Positions 33,066-45,720 of a stretch of DNA of 64,000 nucleotides are shown here, piece by piece (positions within the stretch are counted from its first letter, which is position 1; every line of letters begins with the position of its first letter). The position numbers were made by a program, and so were the translations under genes. The DNA comes from Vombatus ursinus (lineage: Eukaryota; Chordata; Mammalia; Diprotodontia; Vombatidae), in NCBI RefSeq assembly GCF_900497805.2, contig NW_020947238.1, positions 1,529,977 to 1,593,976 on the forward strand. Direction: 5' to 3'. The notes beneath the pieces were generated by a model, which ran no database searches, was not told the DNA's origin, and saw only the letters and a program-made list of their open reading frames with translations.

Positions 33066-34892
33066 CAGTTAATTGAAAGACATAATTCCTGACTGCATAC
33101 CTCCTGTGCTTTCTATTATTTTTAACACGATTGGTTCTCATCCAAATACTTGTGATTTGAGTGATTCAACTAGTTGATGGATTGAGTGCTTCACCATACT
33201 ATACCTATGGCATCTACTGGTCATATTTCACACCCAGTAGGAGTATGAAATTTAATGTAGCAAAGTTTGATAATTAGTCACTCTATTTTGTTCTATGTAG
33301 GCCTTCATTGCTTATTTAACTTACTGTGCATAATGCCAATTTGCTTCAACAGTTGCTAGATGCTAAACTGAGGATAGGCACAAGGACATTACACAAGGAA
33401 GGCATAAGAAATTCTTAAATGACAGATGGATGCTTAATTTGAAGCACTGTAGCAATAACATTGATGCTTTGGAAATACAAGCAATATACAGCTCTGCTGG
33501 CTTGTGGCTTTCTCACATTGGCTGAGTTTGTTGGGCATGGGGGACTTTCACACTGATCCAAAAGAACAGAAAAAAAGCCACAGATAGCAGCATGTCATCC
33601 AGGTAGAAGCCATAGTCATATGGACAGCTATTGTGAGCCATTATATGGGAACTATTAGCCTAGTCCCTTCAGTCAAAAATTTACAACAGATTACATTGAC
33701 TGGCAAGAAGACCAAATAGATAATTGAGCACTCACAATTTGGAGGCAATTTATAGAACACAATTCTTTGTCCTGAAGGAGTGTATTGTACTCTCAGAATC
33801 AGAAATACAACACACATTTTAAAATGAAGAAAGTTATTCTTGTGAATTTTAAAGACATCACTGGTATTTTGTTTTTACTAACTTTGGCACTGAGGCTTTT
33901 TACCTCTATGTGGTCTTGAGTTCTCATTTATATCTCATTTGAGGCTTTGTTTAGGCATTTTTGATGTTCATTAGAAGGCAGACTCTCCTTGAGGGCAAAG
34001 ATAGTTTCATTGTTATCATTGTTTCCCCAGTGCTGGGCATATAATAGATAAGAGAAATTCTTGAGAAATATAATTATATTATGTGTCTCCTTGAAACTCT
34101 AGGCAAACTCTTCTTATTCTGGGGATTGGCTATAGTTTAGATGTTGCACTGAGGTTTCCAACCACTGCAATTTTTGTCTTGACAAGATTTTCTCCCTTTT
34201 TTTGACTCATGTGATTTCTTACAGAAATTTCTTACAGAATGGCTATGGCTACAAGAGAGAAGAGAATCAGGGCACCGCAGTGACCCTAGTCATCCACAAT
34301 TGTTGGCTGCATCAGTGGAATTATCAGGAGTTTATTGCTTAAGCCATGATCTGTAAGAATCTCTTCCAGTAGCAGCAAAGATAGTTTTTGATTAATGGGG
34401 GAATTAATTTCCTGAACAAATGGAGCAAGGTGAGACTAGGCCTCCTGCATAGAGGATAAGGCTTTCTTGAGCAAAGGCAAGTTTCTAGAAAATGTTGAGG
34501 AGTTTTGAGTCCAGTACAGAGGATCATTAGAGGATAAACATGTGATGTGAAGAGCAAAATCTTACTCTTCTCTAGTACTACTTGAAATTTTGCAGATTGT
34601 ATAGGTTTTCAGAGAAGGAGATCTACAGTCTAGCAAACCCCCAGTGCTTTATGTTAGTGAGAGGGGGTAGGGGTCAATCTCAGGGCATTACATGCCCTAA
34701 AAGTTTGAGGACTATACAATTACCTGTAGGAAATAATGGTCCTTGGAGGGATGGATGCTGTACTCTCTAGGAATCCCAAGTTCTTCTAATGGAGTATGGA
34801 AGAAGGATTCAGTTGAGTAATAGCACATCTGAAGGTGAACATATGTGTTCTTGGGATTTGAAGACTAACCAGGAAAGAAACCGGCTAGATCA
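33066..34892. other. Largely unassigned interval with a short L2 tail
   Basis: An L2 3'-end fragment (plus) is visible at about 33960-34065 ('ctccttgagggcaaagatag', 'ccagtgctgggcatataata'). Short open frames near 34340-34770 match no protein I know. No splice-bounded exon could be argued. Confidence 0.4.
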
Positions 34893-34945
34893 GTTGTTGT
34901 TGTTGTGTTTGTCCTTTGTTCTCAAAGAGTACCATGACATCAGGG
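34893..34945 (-). repeat. Short SINE-derived insert with 8 bp flanking repeat
   Basis: 'ttgttgttgttgtgtttgtc' followed by 'aaagagtaccatgacatcag' is the motif also found inside the composite SINE at 19831-19935. 'ggctagat' occurs immediately before (about 34884-34891) and after (about 34944-34951), so it looks like a short retro-insertion. Confidence 0.5.
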
Positions 34946-34951
34946 CTAGAT

Positions 34952-36285
34952 AAGTACTTTTGCAGGGGGTATCTAAGTGGGGACTCAACCTTAGGGTAAT
35001 CTCTGGGGAAAATGGTTACCCAATTTTACAGAAAAGGAGAGTTTTATTTAAAGTTGGTTGACTCCAGTGAGAGTATTGTTGTATACTCTGGTTTTCTGTC
35101 AGTGAAAAGATGCTTTAATATTTTATTAGGGAGCTTAAAAAAAAAACTATACTCAGAAATTCAGGTTAAAACCTGGGTGGGGATAAAAATGGGCAACAAT
35201 CTGATATTTCCAGGAGAAACTGTGCAGGCATTAGCCAAAGGGATATTTTTTTTTCTTAAAATCCTCTTCCTTATCCCAATGTTCACCCCAAAATTGCACC
35301 TGGCCAATATGAATTCAGAATTGTGTGTTTTGGGACCATGGATAACATATCTTTGCCTTCTAATTTTCTTCTCTTGAATTTCCAACTTCAAAACTATTAT
35401 TAATAAAGCTATAAAGATGACAGCCATTGTGAACTTAGATACATAATGAAAAACATATGACAGATGGGAAATTCAGGAAAAAGAAAGGAGTAAAAGAAGG
35501 GACAAAGTTGAGAATGGGATGAGGAAACAAAGAGACCCCAAAGGAGTTTGGATTGGCTATATATAGCAGTTTCTGTTTCTGGTTTACAAAGTCACCTCTA
35601 TGATAAAAATGAATATCATTTTATGAGCCAATTTTTCCACTGGTATTTAAAATGCTTGAATTACTCCTAGTCTTTTTGGAATGGATGAATTTCTCTGAGT
35701 ACAATAACCTGCAGAGAAAGCCCAGTGTAGAAGGGCTACCACAAGAGCATATTCAGTCGTATGCTTATCTAACTCCTCTGGGGAATTAAAATAATGAGAC
35801 AGAAAGATGGTAACCTACTCTAATTTGGAAGGAACTGGACCTGACACCACAATAAATTAGAGGAACAGTTCTCAGGGTTGATGGTGATTATTATTTGGTG
35901 CAGCATTTGCATGCTTTCTTGGCTCTGTCTCTTACTTTTTAAATGTCTAACCTTCCAGCTTCACATCCAAAGTTCTCAAACCTGTGCTTCAAGGAGAAGA
36001 GATATGGGGGAAGGATGAGTTATAGTCAAGGGTCAGATGCAGAGGTTATAATGAGGTACTATTGGGGAAAATTCTTTATCAGGATTAATAAGAAGGAAGA
36101 AAATTAAGAAGGGAAATCAAAGTGAAACCCACTTATTCACTTCACTGCTTGCCAAGTGAAAAGCCATCATCACTATTAACTTTCACCTTCTCACCTACCC
36201 TGTAGTTCCAGAGGGAAAGTAGAAAGCCTTCCAGCCATCGGCAAGGATGTAATTCACATAGGTGGGCTAAAAAGTCAGAGTAGAG
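34952..36285. other. Unassigned interval
   Basis: It contains a 121-codon open stretch at 35012-35377 (plus) without any recognisable domain; Leu/Phe/Ile-rich segments make it look like chance or old repeat sequence. Nothing else recognised. Confidence 0.35.
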
Positions 36286-36289
36286 AAAT

Positions 36290-36618
36290 CTAATTATAAT
36301 ATCTGTGAGGTTTTATATTTGCATTAGACTGGACATTATCTACAAAATATGCACTACCTTACCAAGTAACCTTGAGCAAGTTATTTAACCTTTATGAGCC
36401 TGGGTTTCTGCCTCTGTTTAAAATAATAGATAAATTGTAAAGTCTTTTCCAACTCTATTTCATTTAATTGGTAGAGGTAGATAGTTCACTGAATTTGGAA
36501 TCAGGAAAATATTAAGGTTGATTTCAAACATCTAGGCAAGGAACTTAAGCTCTGTCATTCTCCATTTCCTCATCTTTAAAATAGGCATAACAACAGCACC
36601 TTTCTCTAGCTTGTGTGG
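36290..36618 (+). repeat. Two MIR-type SINE fragments in tandem
   Basis: First at about 36300-36460 ('taaccttgagcaagttattt', 'cctctgtttaaaataataga'), second at about 36462-36610 ('gaatttggaatcaggaaaat', 'tcctcatctttaaaataggc'). Both read in the plus direction and are strongly diverged. Confidence 0.6.
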
Positions 36619-36880
36619 CAGGTAGGTGACACAGTGGTTAGAGTGCAGGATCTGAAGTCAGGAAGACATCTCCCAGAGTTCACATCTGGCCTCAGACACT
36701 TATTAGCTGTGTAACCCTGGGCAATCCATTCAATCCTCTTTGCCTCAGTTCTTTATCTTTAAAATGTACTGGAGAAGGAAATGGCAAGCCACTCCAGTAT
36801 CATTGTCAAGAAGAACTCAAATGGGGTCACTAAAAGATGGACACAACTTTAAGGATGGAATAACAATAATGACAATGATG
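36619..36880 (+). mobile_element. SINE with RTE/BovB-like tail (MAR1-type)
   Basis: A tRNA-like head ('ggtaggtgacacagtggtta', 'tggcctcagacacttattag') is joined to 'ctggagaaggaaatggcaag' and 'tcaaatggggtcactaaaag', the tail type shared with RTE/BovB LINEs, which are thought to move such SINEs. An older MIR-like tail follows at about 36925-36975. Confidence 0.75.
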
Positions 36881-37519
36881 AAAACCCTTGGTTATTTTGA
36901 GTATTAAGAGAGATAGTAACTGCAACTTTTTTTTTTGCAAGCTTTAAAGAACTATATAAATATTAGCTATTATTAGCTTACTAGTCTTAGGGTCCTTAAA
37001 TCTATAGTGAGGTGTTTGAACTAGATGTTTTCTACTGTCTTATATTGTTTCTTCTTACATTTAAAAGAACTTCTACTTCAATTCTTACTAGCTCATTTAA
37101 GTATTGAGCATCACTGATTGTTGATAAAAATAAAGCATGTTTTCAAACCTTAAAGTACTATATATATGCTCCTGTTATAATTGTAGTCCAAATTATGTCT
37201 CATGCTAAAGGTTTGGTTTATTTTACTTTGTTCAAATTTCAATGAGCATGGAAAATGACATTCCACCAATGGTAGTTTCCATTACATTAAATCACCAGTC
37301 ATTAACCATTTCCTAAGTTTTGTGCCAGGCACTTTTATAGGCATTTTCATCCTTAAACATAACTTCTCCTCATCAAATAATCTCAAATCCTTTAACCTTT
37401 TTATCTATGTCTTATATACCAATAATGAAAAAAAGAGAATGATCCAATGAGAAGGCAAAAGACAAAACAAAACAAACAAATAAGATCAGAGAGCTGTGTT
37501 GGACCCCACAGAAAAACTA

Positions 37520-37675
37520 ATCCAATCTCTTAATTTTACAGATAAGGAAACTGAGGACCAGAGAAGTCAAGTGACTTGCTCAAGGTCATGGAGTTGGTAT
37601 GTGGGAAAGTATGACTTGAAACTAGGCCTTTAGACTCCAAATCTAACACTTTTCCACTGCATTATGCTACTTCCC
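37520..37675 (-). repeat. MIR SINE
   Basis: Textbook reverse MIR: 'ttttacagataaggaaactg', 'gtgacttgctcaaggtcatg', ending 'cactgcattatgctactt'. Confidence 0.8.
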
Positions 37676-39435
37676 TTCCCTGCCCTTCTCTTCCCTTCCC
37701 TGCCCTGTCCCTTTTTTTTTGCCTTTTTTTCTTCCCTCCCCTTCTTTTGTTATATTCCACATGCTTCCTCCAATAATATCTGTAAAGAAAAAAAAAAGTT
37801 CCTCCGTCAACCTTGGAATCCTAATGAGGTGTTTGCAGGCAATTTTAGGGTCTTGTGTTTACAACAAAACAATCTTAAAATAATGCCAAGGTTGTTATAA
37901 AAATGACAAAAACAATCAAATCTCAATTCAAGTCTTTATCTGTCCCAAACTTACCAGATTGAAAGGAGTATGAAATGTACATAACTTGACACATTGAAAT
38001 GCTATAATCACATACTAGTCAGAGGGAATAATGATGAACAATGAATATGCTTTACATTCCTTAGAATTTCCTTTCTTCTTTTCTTCATAGCTTATATGTG
38101 ATGAGGACAGGCATGACAGTAATATATTGTAAACAGTACAAATTTGACAGCAATATCTTTTTTTTTGTCCTTTCAAATCTTCTGTGACTTAGAAGGAAGA
38201 ATCTACTTTTATGGGGAAAATAACAGAAATGTTAGAGTGGCTGGTGTATGCGGAAGAGTGATAGCTATATCATCACCTGCTCATTTTTTTTTCTGTTTTG
38301 GTTTTAGCTGGTCTTTAGACTTAAGCATATTTCCAGTGATGACCTAAGCATAACAAATAATATTTTCCGAGAAATCTAGGATTGGAAAAGTAATTACCAA
38401 ATTAATTAGCAAAGGTAAGTGAAAATAAATGGACAGGGTGAGTGAGGCACTGGAACTCATAAAATGTAAGAATAAGTAGCAGTGTTCCACCCTGTTGGGG
38501 TGACACCCCACAACCCCTGCAGATTCTATGGGAAACTACGTAAATTCACAAGAGGAAAAACATGGATGATTTTCTAAGTGAACCCATAATGGGAATATCT
38601 GTAAGGTCACTGATTCATTCACATATTGGGATGAGGTCTCTTTCCTTTAGCATCCTAATTAATTCATTAATAGGATGCTAAAAGCACAGATTTAGAATTG
38701 GAAAGATTTCAGAGGGTATTTAATCTAGTTCTTTTATGGAACAGACAAGGAAACCAAAGCCAAGTCAAAGTTTGCATAGGTTGCTTGTGTCAGAGGACAG
38801 ATTTGGGTCCAGGTGCTCAAACTGCAAATCTAGCACTCTGCATTTCTCAACAGTACCTCTCGCATTTCTAAAATGTCATATGGAATGAAATGGAAAATAT
38901 CCTAAAAATTAAAATCTCTCTATTTATATACCAATGTCATCCATAAAAAAGAGAATCCTCCTTCAGACTAAATATTCCTCAGTGAAAATATAAGGGGAGA
39001 GTGGAGGATCTTACAGAATATTTGGAAAGTAGGAATGTTGAGGTTGGCAAAAATCATAATTAGTCATAAAGGCACACTGAAAAGGATGTTTGCATATCAA
39101 ATATGAAAAAGAAATTCAGTTCTAATCTGACAATTAGAAGAGGAATGTTCAATTATATATGTGTGTGTGTGTGTGTACTTGTATATATGCATGCGTATGT
39201 GTATTATGTATATATGTGTGTTCAAAACATTCCTAGAAAGAAAATTAAACCTGATGAAATTTTTTTTGCTTATCAAGCAACTTATATAATAGAAATATAA
39301 GAAGGGTAAACAAATGCAGCAACCAGGGCCAACAACAACAAGAAAATAACAACGAAGAGATCATTAAATTATTTCTTTTTTAAATGTGTATCAAGATGCA
39401 GTAGACAAAGCAGACATTAAATAGAAATAAGGATA
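37676..39435. other. Unassigned interval with a MIR and a CA/TG run
   Basis: A diverged reverse MIR lies at about 38690-38865 ('agacaaggaaaccaaagcca'). A TG/TA microsatellite lies at about 39155-39225. No exon is apparent. Confidence 0.4.
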
Positions 39436-39439
39436 GAAA

Positions 39440-40200
39440 AGAATTCCCCCAAAAATAAATGATTAAAGGATTCAAACAAATAATTTTCAAAAGAATTACA
39501 AAAGATTAGCAACCACACAAAAGAATGTTCAAATCACTAAGATGAATACACATTAAAACAACCCTGAGGCTTCACCTTATATTATGACAATTGGCAAAAT
39601 AATAAAAAATGGCAATAGTTAATGATAAAGTGGTTGTGAGTATATAGGCACCATAATGCACTATTGGTGGAGGTGCGGATCAATGCAACCATTTTGGAAA
39701 GAACTTGGAATTATACAAATCAAGTGACTAAAATGCCCATACCATGTGAATCAGGTATTTCATTATAAGACTCATACTTCAAAGATCCTATTGGTAAGAA
39801 AAAAAAATTCTCACATATTTCAAAATCTTTATACCAGCACTTTTAATGATAACAAAGAATTGCAAATAAAGTAGATGTCCATCGGTAGGGGAATGGCTAA
39901 ACAAATTGTGGCACATGAATGTAATGAAATATTAATATGATGCAAGAAATGACTATAGAGAAGCATGGAAATGTTTACATGAGCTGATGAAAAGTGAAAT
40001 AGAATCAAAAACGAAAATGTAAATGGAATGAGCAACAACATATACACAAAAAAAATTAATATTAGAGAATTGTGGAGAGCATGTGTGGCTACAGGGAGAT
40101 TTGGGAAGTCCATATATATTGGTCATTGTGCATATTTTCAAATATTTTATACAAGTTGATTTTTGCTGATTTTTAACTCTTCTTTTTCTGTCTTTAAAAA
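39440..40200 (+). mobile_element. Diverged L1 3' end (first of two in tandem)
   Basis: It follows the L1 ORF2 C-terminus: 'aatgcactattggtggaggt', 'gtagatgtccatcggtaggg', 'caaattgtggcacatgaatg'. Much more diverged than the L1 at 8507, so older, and its 3' UTR is of another type. Confidence 0.7.
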
Positions 40201-40299
40201 ACTGCTATTTGTGTGTGACGAGAGAGCTGCTGGAAGAAACTATAATGATGTGGAATAGCAAGGTTTACCCAAAAAAAAAACCTTTTAAAAAAAATACAG

Positions 40300-40790
40300 G
40301 TCAAATACACAATTAAACATTAATAGTAGCACTTCTTGGATTCTTATGGTAGCAAGGAAATAGAAAGAAAGTAAATGAATATCAATAGGAGAGTGGCAAA
40401 ACAAATATGCTTTTGCAGGATTATAATAGAATAATGTGATATAAGAAAAAATGCATATGATGAATACAGAGAAGCATTAAAGGACATAAACTCATGCAAA
40501 GTGAAGTAGTAAAAGCAAAAGAAAATAACAAAACATACAATCACCACTACAATGTAAATGAAAATCAATTGAGAATAAATGGTGGACAATTACAAAGAAC
40601 AAATGTGGTTGCAAAGAAGATGTAAGACAGTGTCCTCTCTCCTTTCCCGATATGAGGTTCCCATAGTGTTGGAATGTTGCATATATTTTTATTGTAATGA
40701 TTAATTTTCCCAATTTTTACTTCCTCTTTTCTTAATTATTTTTAATATGGAATGAGAGACTAGAAGGATGGATAAAAAGATGAACTTTGC
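40300..40790 (+). mobile_element. Diverged L1 3' end (second of two in tandem)
   Basis: It repeats the last part of the ORF2 C-terminus and 3' UTR: 'agtagcacttcttggattct', 'cagagaagcattaaaggaca', 'gttggaatgttgcatatatt'. Its likeness to the preceding copy and its orientation suggest either two insertions of one old subfamily or a local tandem duplication. Confidence 0.55.
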
Positions 40791-40929
40791 CATTTCCTCA
40801 CTGATTTGACTACTAAATTATATTTTAGAGTTGCCTTGAGACTACCATTTCATTAAATGATCAATAACTGGTCATTTGTTAAGTGAAAAAAATCACCAAT
40901 ATTTTAAGGATATAATTTAATATTGTGTA

Positions 40930-41275
40930 TACACAATTCTTCCCTACTCTTTTCTCTGTATGTCCTCCATGCCTGCGATGTTCTCTTGACTTATCTCTAA
41001 CTGCGGGCTTTACAGCCTTCTTTTAAGTCCCAACTAAAATCTAATCTTTTACTGGAGGCTTTTCCCAATCCCTCTTAACTCTAGTAACTTTCCCCTATTA
41101 ATAATTTCCTACATTTCTTGCTTTGCTTTGTATATATCTTGTTTCATGTTGCTCCTCACAATAGATTGTAAGCTCCTTGAGAACAGGGACTGTCTTTTTT
41201 TGTATCTCAATCACTTAGCGCAGTACCTGACATTAAGTAAGCACATAACAAATATTTATTGATTCACTATTATTT
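40930..41275 (+). repeat. L2 LINE 3' fragment
   Basis: 'aagtcccaactaaaatctaa', 'agattgtaagctccttgaga', 'ttagcgcagtacctgacatt' and the terminal 'aatatttattgattcac' are L2 3' UTR. Confidence 0.85.
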
Positions 41276-41279
41276 CATT

Positions 41280-41915
41280 ATTGCAATAGGTTGCTGGTGG
41301 GGCTATCTGCCTCAATTCTCTCCTCACTCCATTCCACCCACTATTCAGCCAACAAAGTGATTTTTCCTAAAGTACTAGTCTGATCATGTCACTCTTACCA
41401 CCACTTGATTATTCCAGTGGCTCCCTAATGTCTCCATGATCAAAAGCAAAATCTGTTTGGGAGTCAATATCTTTTATAACTACCTCCCCTCACCTTTCCA
41501 ATTTTCTTATAACTTACTCTTCATCACACACACTTTGATCTAGTGACACTAGACACTTTGGCATTTAAAAAAAAAAGCACTCTATCTCTTGACTCCAGAT
41601 ATTTTCTCTGGCTATTTCATATGTCTGTAATACTTTCCTTCTTCACCTTCACCTAGTAGCTTCCCTCAAGTCCCAAATAAAATTTCCTCTTTTACAAGAA
41701 GCCTTTTCCTTAATTCTACTACCTTCCCTCTTTGATTTTCTATTTTTCCCGTAGAAGGTTTTTTGAAGTACATATTTACTTGATTCCTTTCTCTCACATT
41801 AGATTGGGAGCTCCTTCAGGGCAGAGAATGTCTTGCCTCTTTTTATATCCCTAGCACTTAGTACAGTCACTGGAACAAAGTAGACACTTAATCATTAAGT
41901 AATTGAATGACTGGC
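41280..41915 (+). repeat. L2 LINE 3' fragment
   Basis: A second, longer L2 in the same direction: 'ctgatcatgtcactcttacc', 'ttccagtggctccctaatgt', then 'gagctccttcagggcagaga' and 'tagcacttagtacagtcact'. Broken in all frames. Confidence 0.85.
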
Positions 41916-43110
41916 TTCTACCATTTGGAAAACAAAGCAAAAAAACCTCTATCATCATCACAGTGAGATGGAAATTCAGCTTGATGCCAAAAGCATCTAA
42001 TACGAGTGGTTGTCTCTTCTCCTCTTGAGGCAGAAGACATGTATTCATTCTCTTCTGAGATCTTGCAAAGGCCAGCTGCCAATGACAACTACTTCTTCAA
42101 GAATACGCATATTCAGAGGGATGTATTTTAATTTAGAGATTTAAAAGAGATTCTTATTATCACATTTATTCATACACTTCATTGTCTGCATTCTCTTTTG
42201 TTGAGAGATAATTTTGATTGATCATTTTGGTCTCTGGGACTTCTTTTTAAACTGGTGATATATTTTAGATACTTAATTATGTGAAACCATTTAATATCCA
42301 TTTTGTGAAACACAAAAGATGCTTATCTGGTCTTTCACCATAACTTGTCTTCTTTTTCATAGTTCTTTTTAGCATCTAGCTTTTGGTCACTGAACCTTTT
42401 AATTTAATCAATTCCTTTCAAAAAATTTTTTTTCTGGTTCATCTTGCTGATATTTCAAGAGTTATACTAAATCTACTTGTAGTCAGCTCTTCATTTTTTC
42501 CATTAAAATTGTTCATTCTTTGCTTAATTTAATTCATAAATCAGATTATTTCAATATTATATGCTATATGCAATTTATAGGTTTGTAAATATACATAATG
42601 TTACATAATTTACTTAAAATTTGTCTTTAATGCTTATTTAAAAAATACATTTCAAGCAAATATATGAATATCCCAAGATTCAGACCAAGTAAGCCTTTCT
42701 GCATGAATATTTTAGCTATTGTGGTCTGCATTTTCCCTTTTCCCCTACCTTGTCCAAAGTTTCCTCTTTCACCTAGGAAGACTAATAATTGTAGACATCA
42801 ATGACAGTTCTTTCTTAACCTTTTACTCATAATCACAAACAATTCTTGACACATAGCTTCCTGTGAGTTAGAGAAATGTTGAGTATGACAACAGCAGTGT
42901 AAAATTCAAGGACCTCTTATGGAAGTTAGATGAAGATGTATTATTTACTCTAAAGATAAAGTGTCTTTGCTTTAATAGCATCTTCATTATATTGTTTTCA
43001 GAAGGAAAGATAGATAAAGAATTTACTAAGTCCTTTTTATGTTTCAAGTAGTGTACCAGTAGAAGTGCCATTCTGAGCATTTATATGATAACTACTAGTT
43101 TTGAATGAAT
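41916..43110. other. Unassigned AT-rich interval
   Basis: No gene or nameable repeat recognised. Confidence 0.4.
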
Positions 43111-43118
43111 GCTATCGC

Positions 43119-43138
43119 AGTAGTGGTAGTAGTAGTAA

Positions 43139-43188
<50 letters not shown>

Positions 43189-43194
43189 GTAGTA
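43119..43194. repeat. (AGT)n trinucleotide microsatellite
   Basis: About 25 AGT units with a few interruptions. The Val-rich frame across it (runs of V) is an artefact of the repeat. Confidence 0.95.
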
Positions 43195-43317
43195 ACAACA
43201 ATAAATCCACTATATGTCAGACATTGCACTAATTTTGAAATATCTCATTTTATCCTTATAATAATCATGGCACATAGATACTATTATTGTTGTCCCTATC
43301 TTACTGCTGATCATAAT
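43195..43317 (-). repeat. MIR/THER1-type SINE fragment cut by an L1
   Basis: 'tatatgtcagacattgcact' and 'tctcattttatccttataat' are reversed MIR tail sequence. It stops where the antisense L1 poly(T) begins. Confidence 0.55.
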
Positions 43318-44420
43318 GTTTTTTTAAAAAAATAATTAATTTATTTTTAGTTTTCAATATTCACTTCCATAAGCTTTTGAGTTTTAAATTTCTCCCCCTC
43401 CCTCTTTGCCTCCCTCTCCAAGATGGTGTGCAATCTGATATAGGCTCTACATATACATTCTTATTGAACATATTTTCACATTAATCATGTTGTAAAGAAG
43501 AATTAGAACCAATAAGAGGAAATATCAGAAAGAGGAAACAAAAAAAAAAAGAAGAAAAATATCAAACAGTATGCTTCAATCTGCATTCAAACTCCATAGT
43601 TCTTTCTCTGGATGTGGATAGCATTTTCCATTATGGGACTTTTGGAGATGTCTTAGATCCTTGCATTGATAAGAAGAGCTAACTCTATCAAAATTAGTCA
43701 TTGTACAATGTGACTGTTATGTTGTCCTGGTTCTGCTCACTTCACTCAGCATCAGTCCATATAAGTCTTTCCAGGTTTTTCTGAAGTCCACTTGCTCATC
43801 ATTTCTTGTAGCAAAGTAGTATTCCATTACATTCATATACCATAACTTGTTCAGCCATTCCCCAGGTGATGGGCATCCCCTGAATTTCCAATTCTTTACC
43901 ACCACAGAAAGAGCTGCTATAAATATTTTTGTACATGTGGGTCCTTTACCCATTTGTGTGCTCTCTTTGGGATACAGCCCTAGAAGTGCTATGGGTCAAA
44001 GGATATGCACATTTTTATAACCCTTTGTCAATAGTTCCAAATTGTTCTCCAAAATGGTGGGATCAGTTCACAACTCCACCAGCAATTCATTAATGTTCCA
44101 ATTCTCCCACATCTTCTTCAACATTTATCATTTTCTTATTTTGTCATATTAGCCAATGACTCTGACCTCAGAGTTGTTTTGATTTGCATTTCTCTAATCA
44201 ATAGTGATTTAGAGCATTTTTTTCATATGACTATAGATAGCTTTAATTTCTTCATCTAAAAACTGCCTGTTCGTATCCTTTGATCATTTATTATTTGGCG
44301 AATGACTTGTATTTTTATAAATTTGATTTAGTCATCTATATATTTTTGAAATGAGGTCCTTATCAGAGACACGCTATAAAATTTCTTCCCCAGTTTTCTG
44401 CTACCTCCTAATCTTGGTTG
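43318..44420 (-). mobile_element. 5'-truncated L1, antisense
   Basis: It begins with the reversed poly(A) and 3' UTR ('tcaatattcacttccataag'), then reversed ORF2 C-terminus up to 'cctcctaatcttggttg'. On the minus strand 43953-43717 reads MGKGPTCTKIFIAALSVVVKNWK, the same block as at 12441 in the fuller L1. Moderately diverged; frames broken. Confidence 0.9.
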
Positions 44421-44896
44421 ATTGTAACATTTTATCATTCTATCTTTCCTTCTATCTCATGATCCTCAATTATATTCTGTGTCCTAACTGTGACCTCCAC
44501 ACCTTTGACTATTTATTTCTTTCCCAGACCTTCACCCTTGCATTTGTTACACTTGCCTCCTTCCCTATCTTTACCTCTTAGCAAACCATTTCAGCTCCAC
44601 AATATCTCCACTTGAGTCTATTGCCCCTTAGACTATTGCTAACCATGGTTGGCAGTCCCCAAGCTTACATACATTTGCTCGTGTCTACTTGCAGAAGAAA
44701 GAACCAAAATAAACAGTTTCTTTTTGAAAACAAAACAAAACTAAGGGATGAGTAGTCCATTTTGTGAAATTCACCTTTGTACACAGCAGAGCTGCAGAAA
44801 TGTTTGTCTATCATTTATGGGAGCTAGATCCCCTTACACTTCAGTTTTTTTTTTTAAAGGCAAATACTGCATCAACTGTTATAAAAACTTAAAACT
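44421..44896. other. Unassigned interval
   Basis: Pyrimidine-rich on the plus strand, possibly an old LINE. No gene recognised. Confidence 0.35.
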
Positions 44897-44908
44897 ATAC
44901 ACATTCAA

Positions 44909-45153
44909 TGTGCAGCAGTGGCACAGTGCTGGTTCTGGAATCAGGAAGACATCTACTTAAGATTAAATCTGTACTCGAACACTTATTAGCTGTGTGACCT
45001 TGGAGAAGTTACTTTACTCTGTTTGCCTCAATTTCCTCTTCCGTAAAATGAGCTGGAGAAAGAAATGGCAAAGCACTCTAGGATCTTTGTCGAGAAAACT
45101 CTCAACAGATTCATGAAGAGTTGGACGTGACTAAACAACTGAACAACAACGAC
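44909..45153 (+). mobile_element. SINE with RTE/BovB-like tail (MAR1-type)
   Basis: Head 'ggttctggaatcaggaagac', 'acacttattagctgtgtgac'; tail 'gctggagaaagaaatggcaa', 'gttggacgtgactaaacaac', ending in AACAACAAC. Flanked by the 12 bp 'atacacattcaa' (44897-44908 and 45154-45165). Confidence 0.9.
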
Positions 45154-45186
45154 ATACACATTCAACATGAATCATTGAAGTGGTTA

Positions 45187-45336
45187 TTTTTTTTTAGTGA
45201 GGCAATTGGGGTTAAGTGACTTGCCCAGAGTCACACAGCTAGTAAGTGTCAAGTGTTTGGTCTGAGACCAGATTTGAATGCAGGTCCTCCTGACTTCAGG
45301 GCCAGTTCTCTATCCACTGCGCCACGTAGCTGCCCC
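45187..45336 (-). mobile_element. tRNA-derived marsupial SINE (WSINE1-type), antisense
   Basis: The reverse of the SINE type at 31195: poly(T), 'ggggttaagtgacttgccca', 'ccactgcgccacgtagctgc'. Flanked by 'tgaagtggtta' at 45176-45186 and 45337-45347. Confidence 0.9.
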
Positions 45337-45562
45337 TGAAGTGGTTAATATTAAAAAGTGGTTTGTTTCACCTTGCTGTTTGGACTTCTTCTGCCCATAC
45401 TCTCTAGAACATTTTCATATAACTACTTTCATTACTTCTACTACTAAGAGGGTAGAAAGGAGCCTTGAAGGTTGGGGGGTAGTAAGGTAGCCAGAGAGTG
45501 GAGGCTTGTGGGCCCAGTAAATAATCTGTACTTCAAATCATCTTTTAAGAAGAGGTCTTTGA

Positions 45563-45720
45563 TATAGCTCCTGCCCTTAAGGAGTTTACAGTCTGTTAGG
45601 AGAGGAGGTTGAGAATTGGAAAAAACATGTACACAGATAAGTAAATGTAAGGAATATACAATACAATACAATACAATACAATACAAAGTAATTCAAAGAA
45701 GGAGAGTGTTTAAAAAAAGG
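45563..45720 (-). repeat. L2 fragment at the 5' end of the ACY1 retrocopy, with (ATACA)n
   Basis: 'ctcctgcccttaaggagttt' and 'gagaggaggttgagaattgg' match the reversed L2 3' UTR. An ATACA pentanucleotide run is at about 45654-45686. The L2-like part starts just inside the 13 bp flanking repeat of the ACY1 copy, not upstream of it. Confidence 0.6.

Noticed and set aside
35012-35377. 121-codon plus-strand open frame
   Set aside because: No domain, signal or splice context; length is within chance for AT-rich DNA of this size, so it is not called a gene.
43105-43335. Open frame rich in valine
   Set aside because: It is the translation of the (AGT)n microsatellite, with no protein features on either side.
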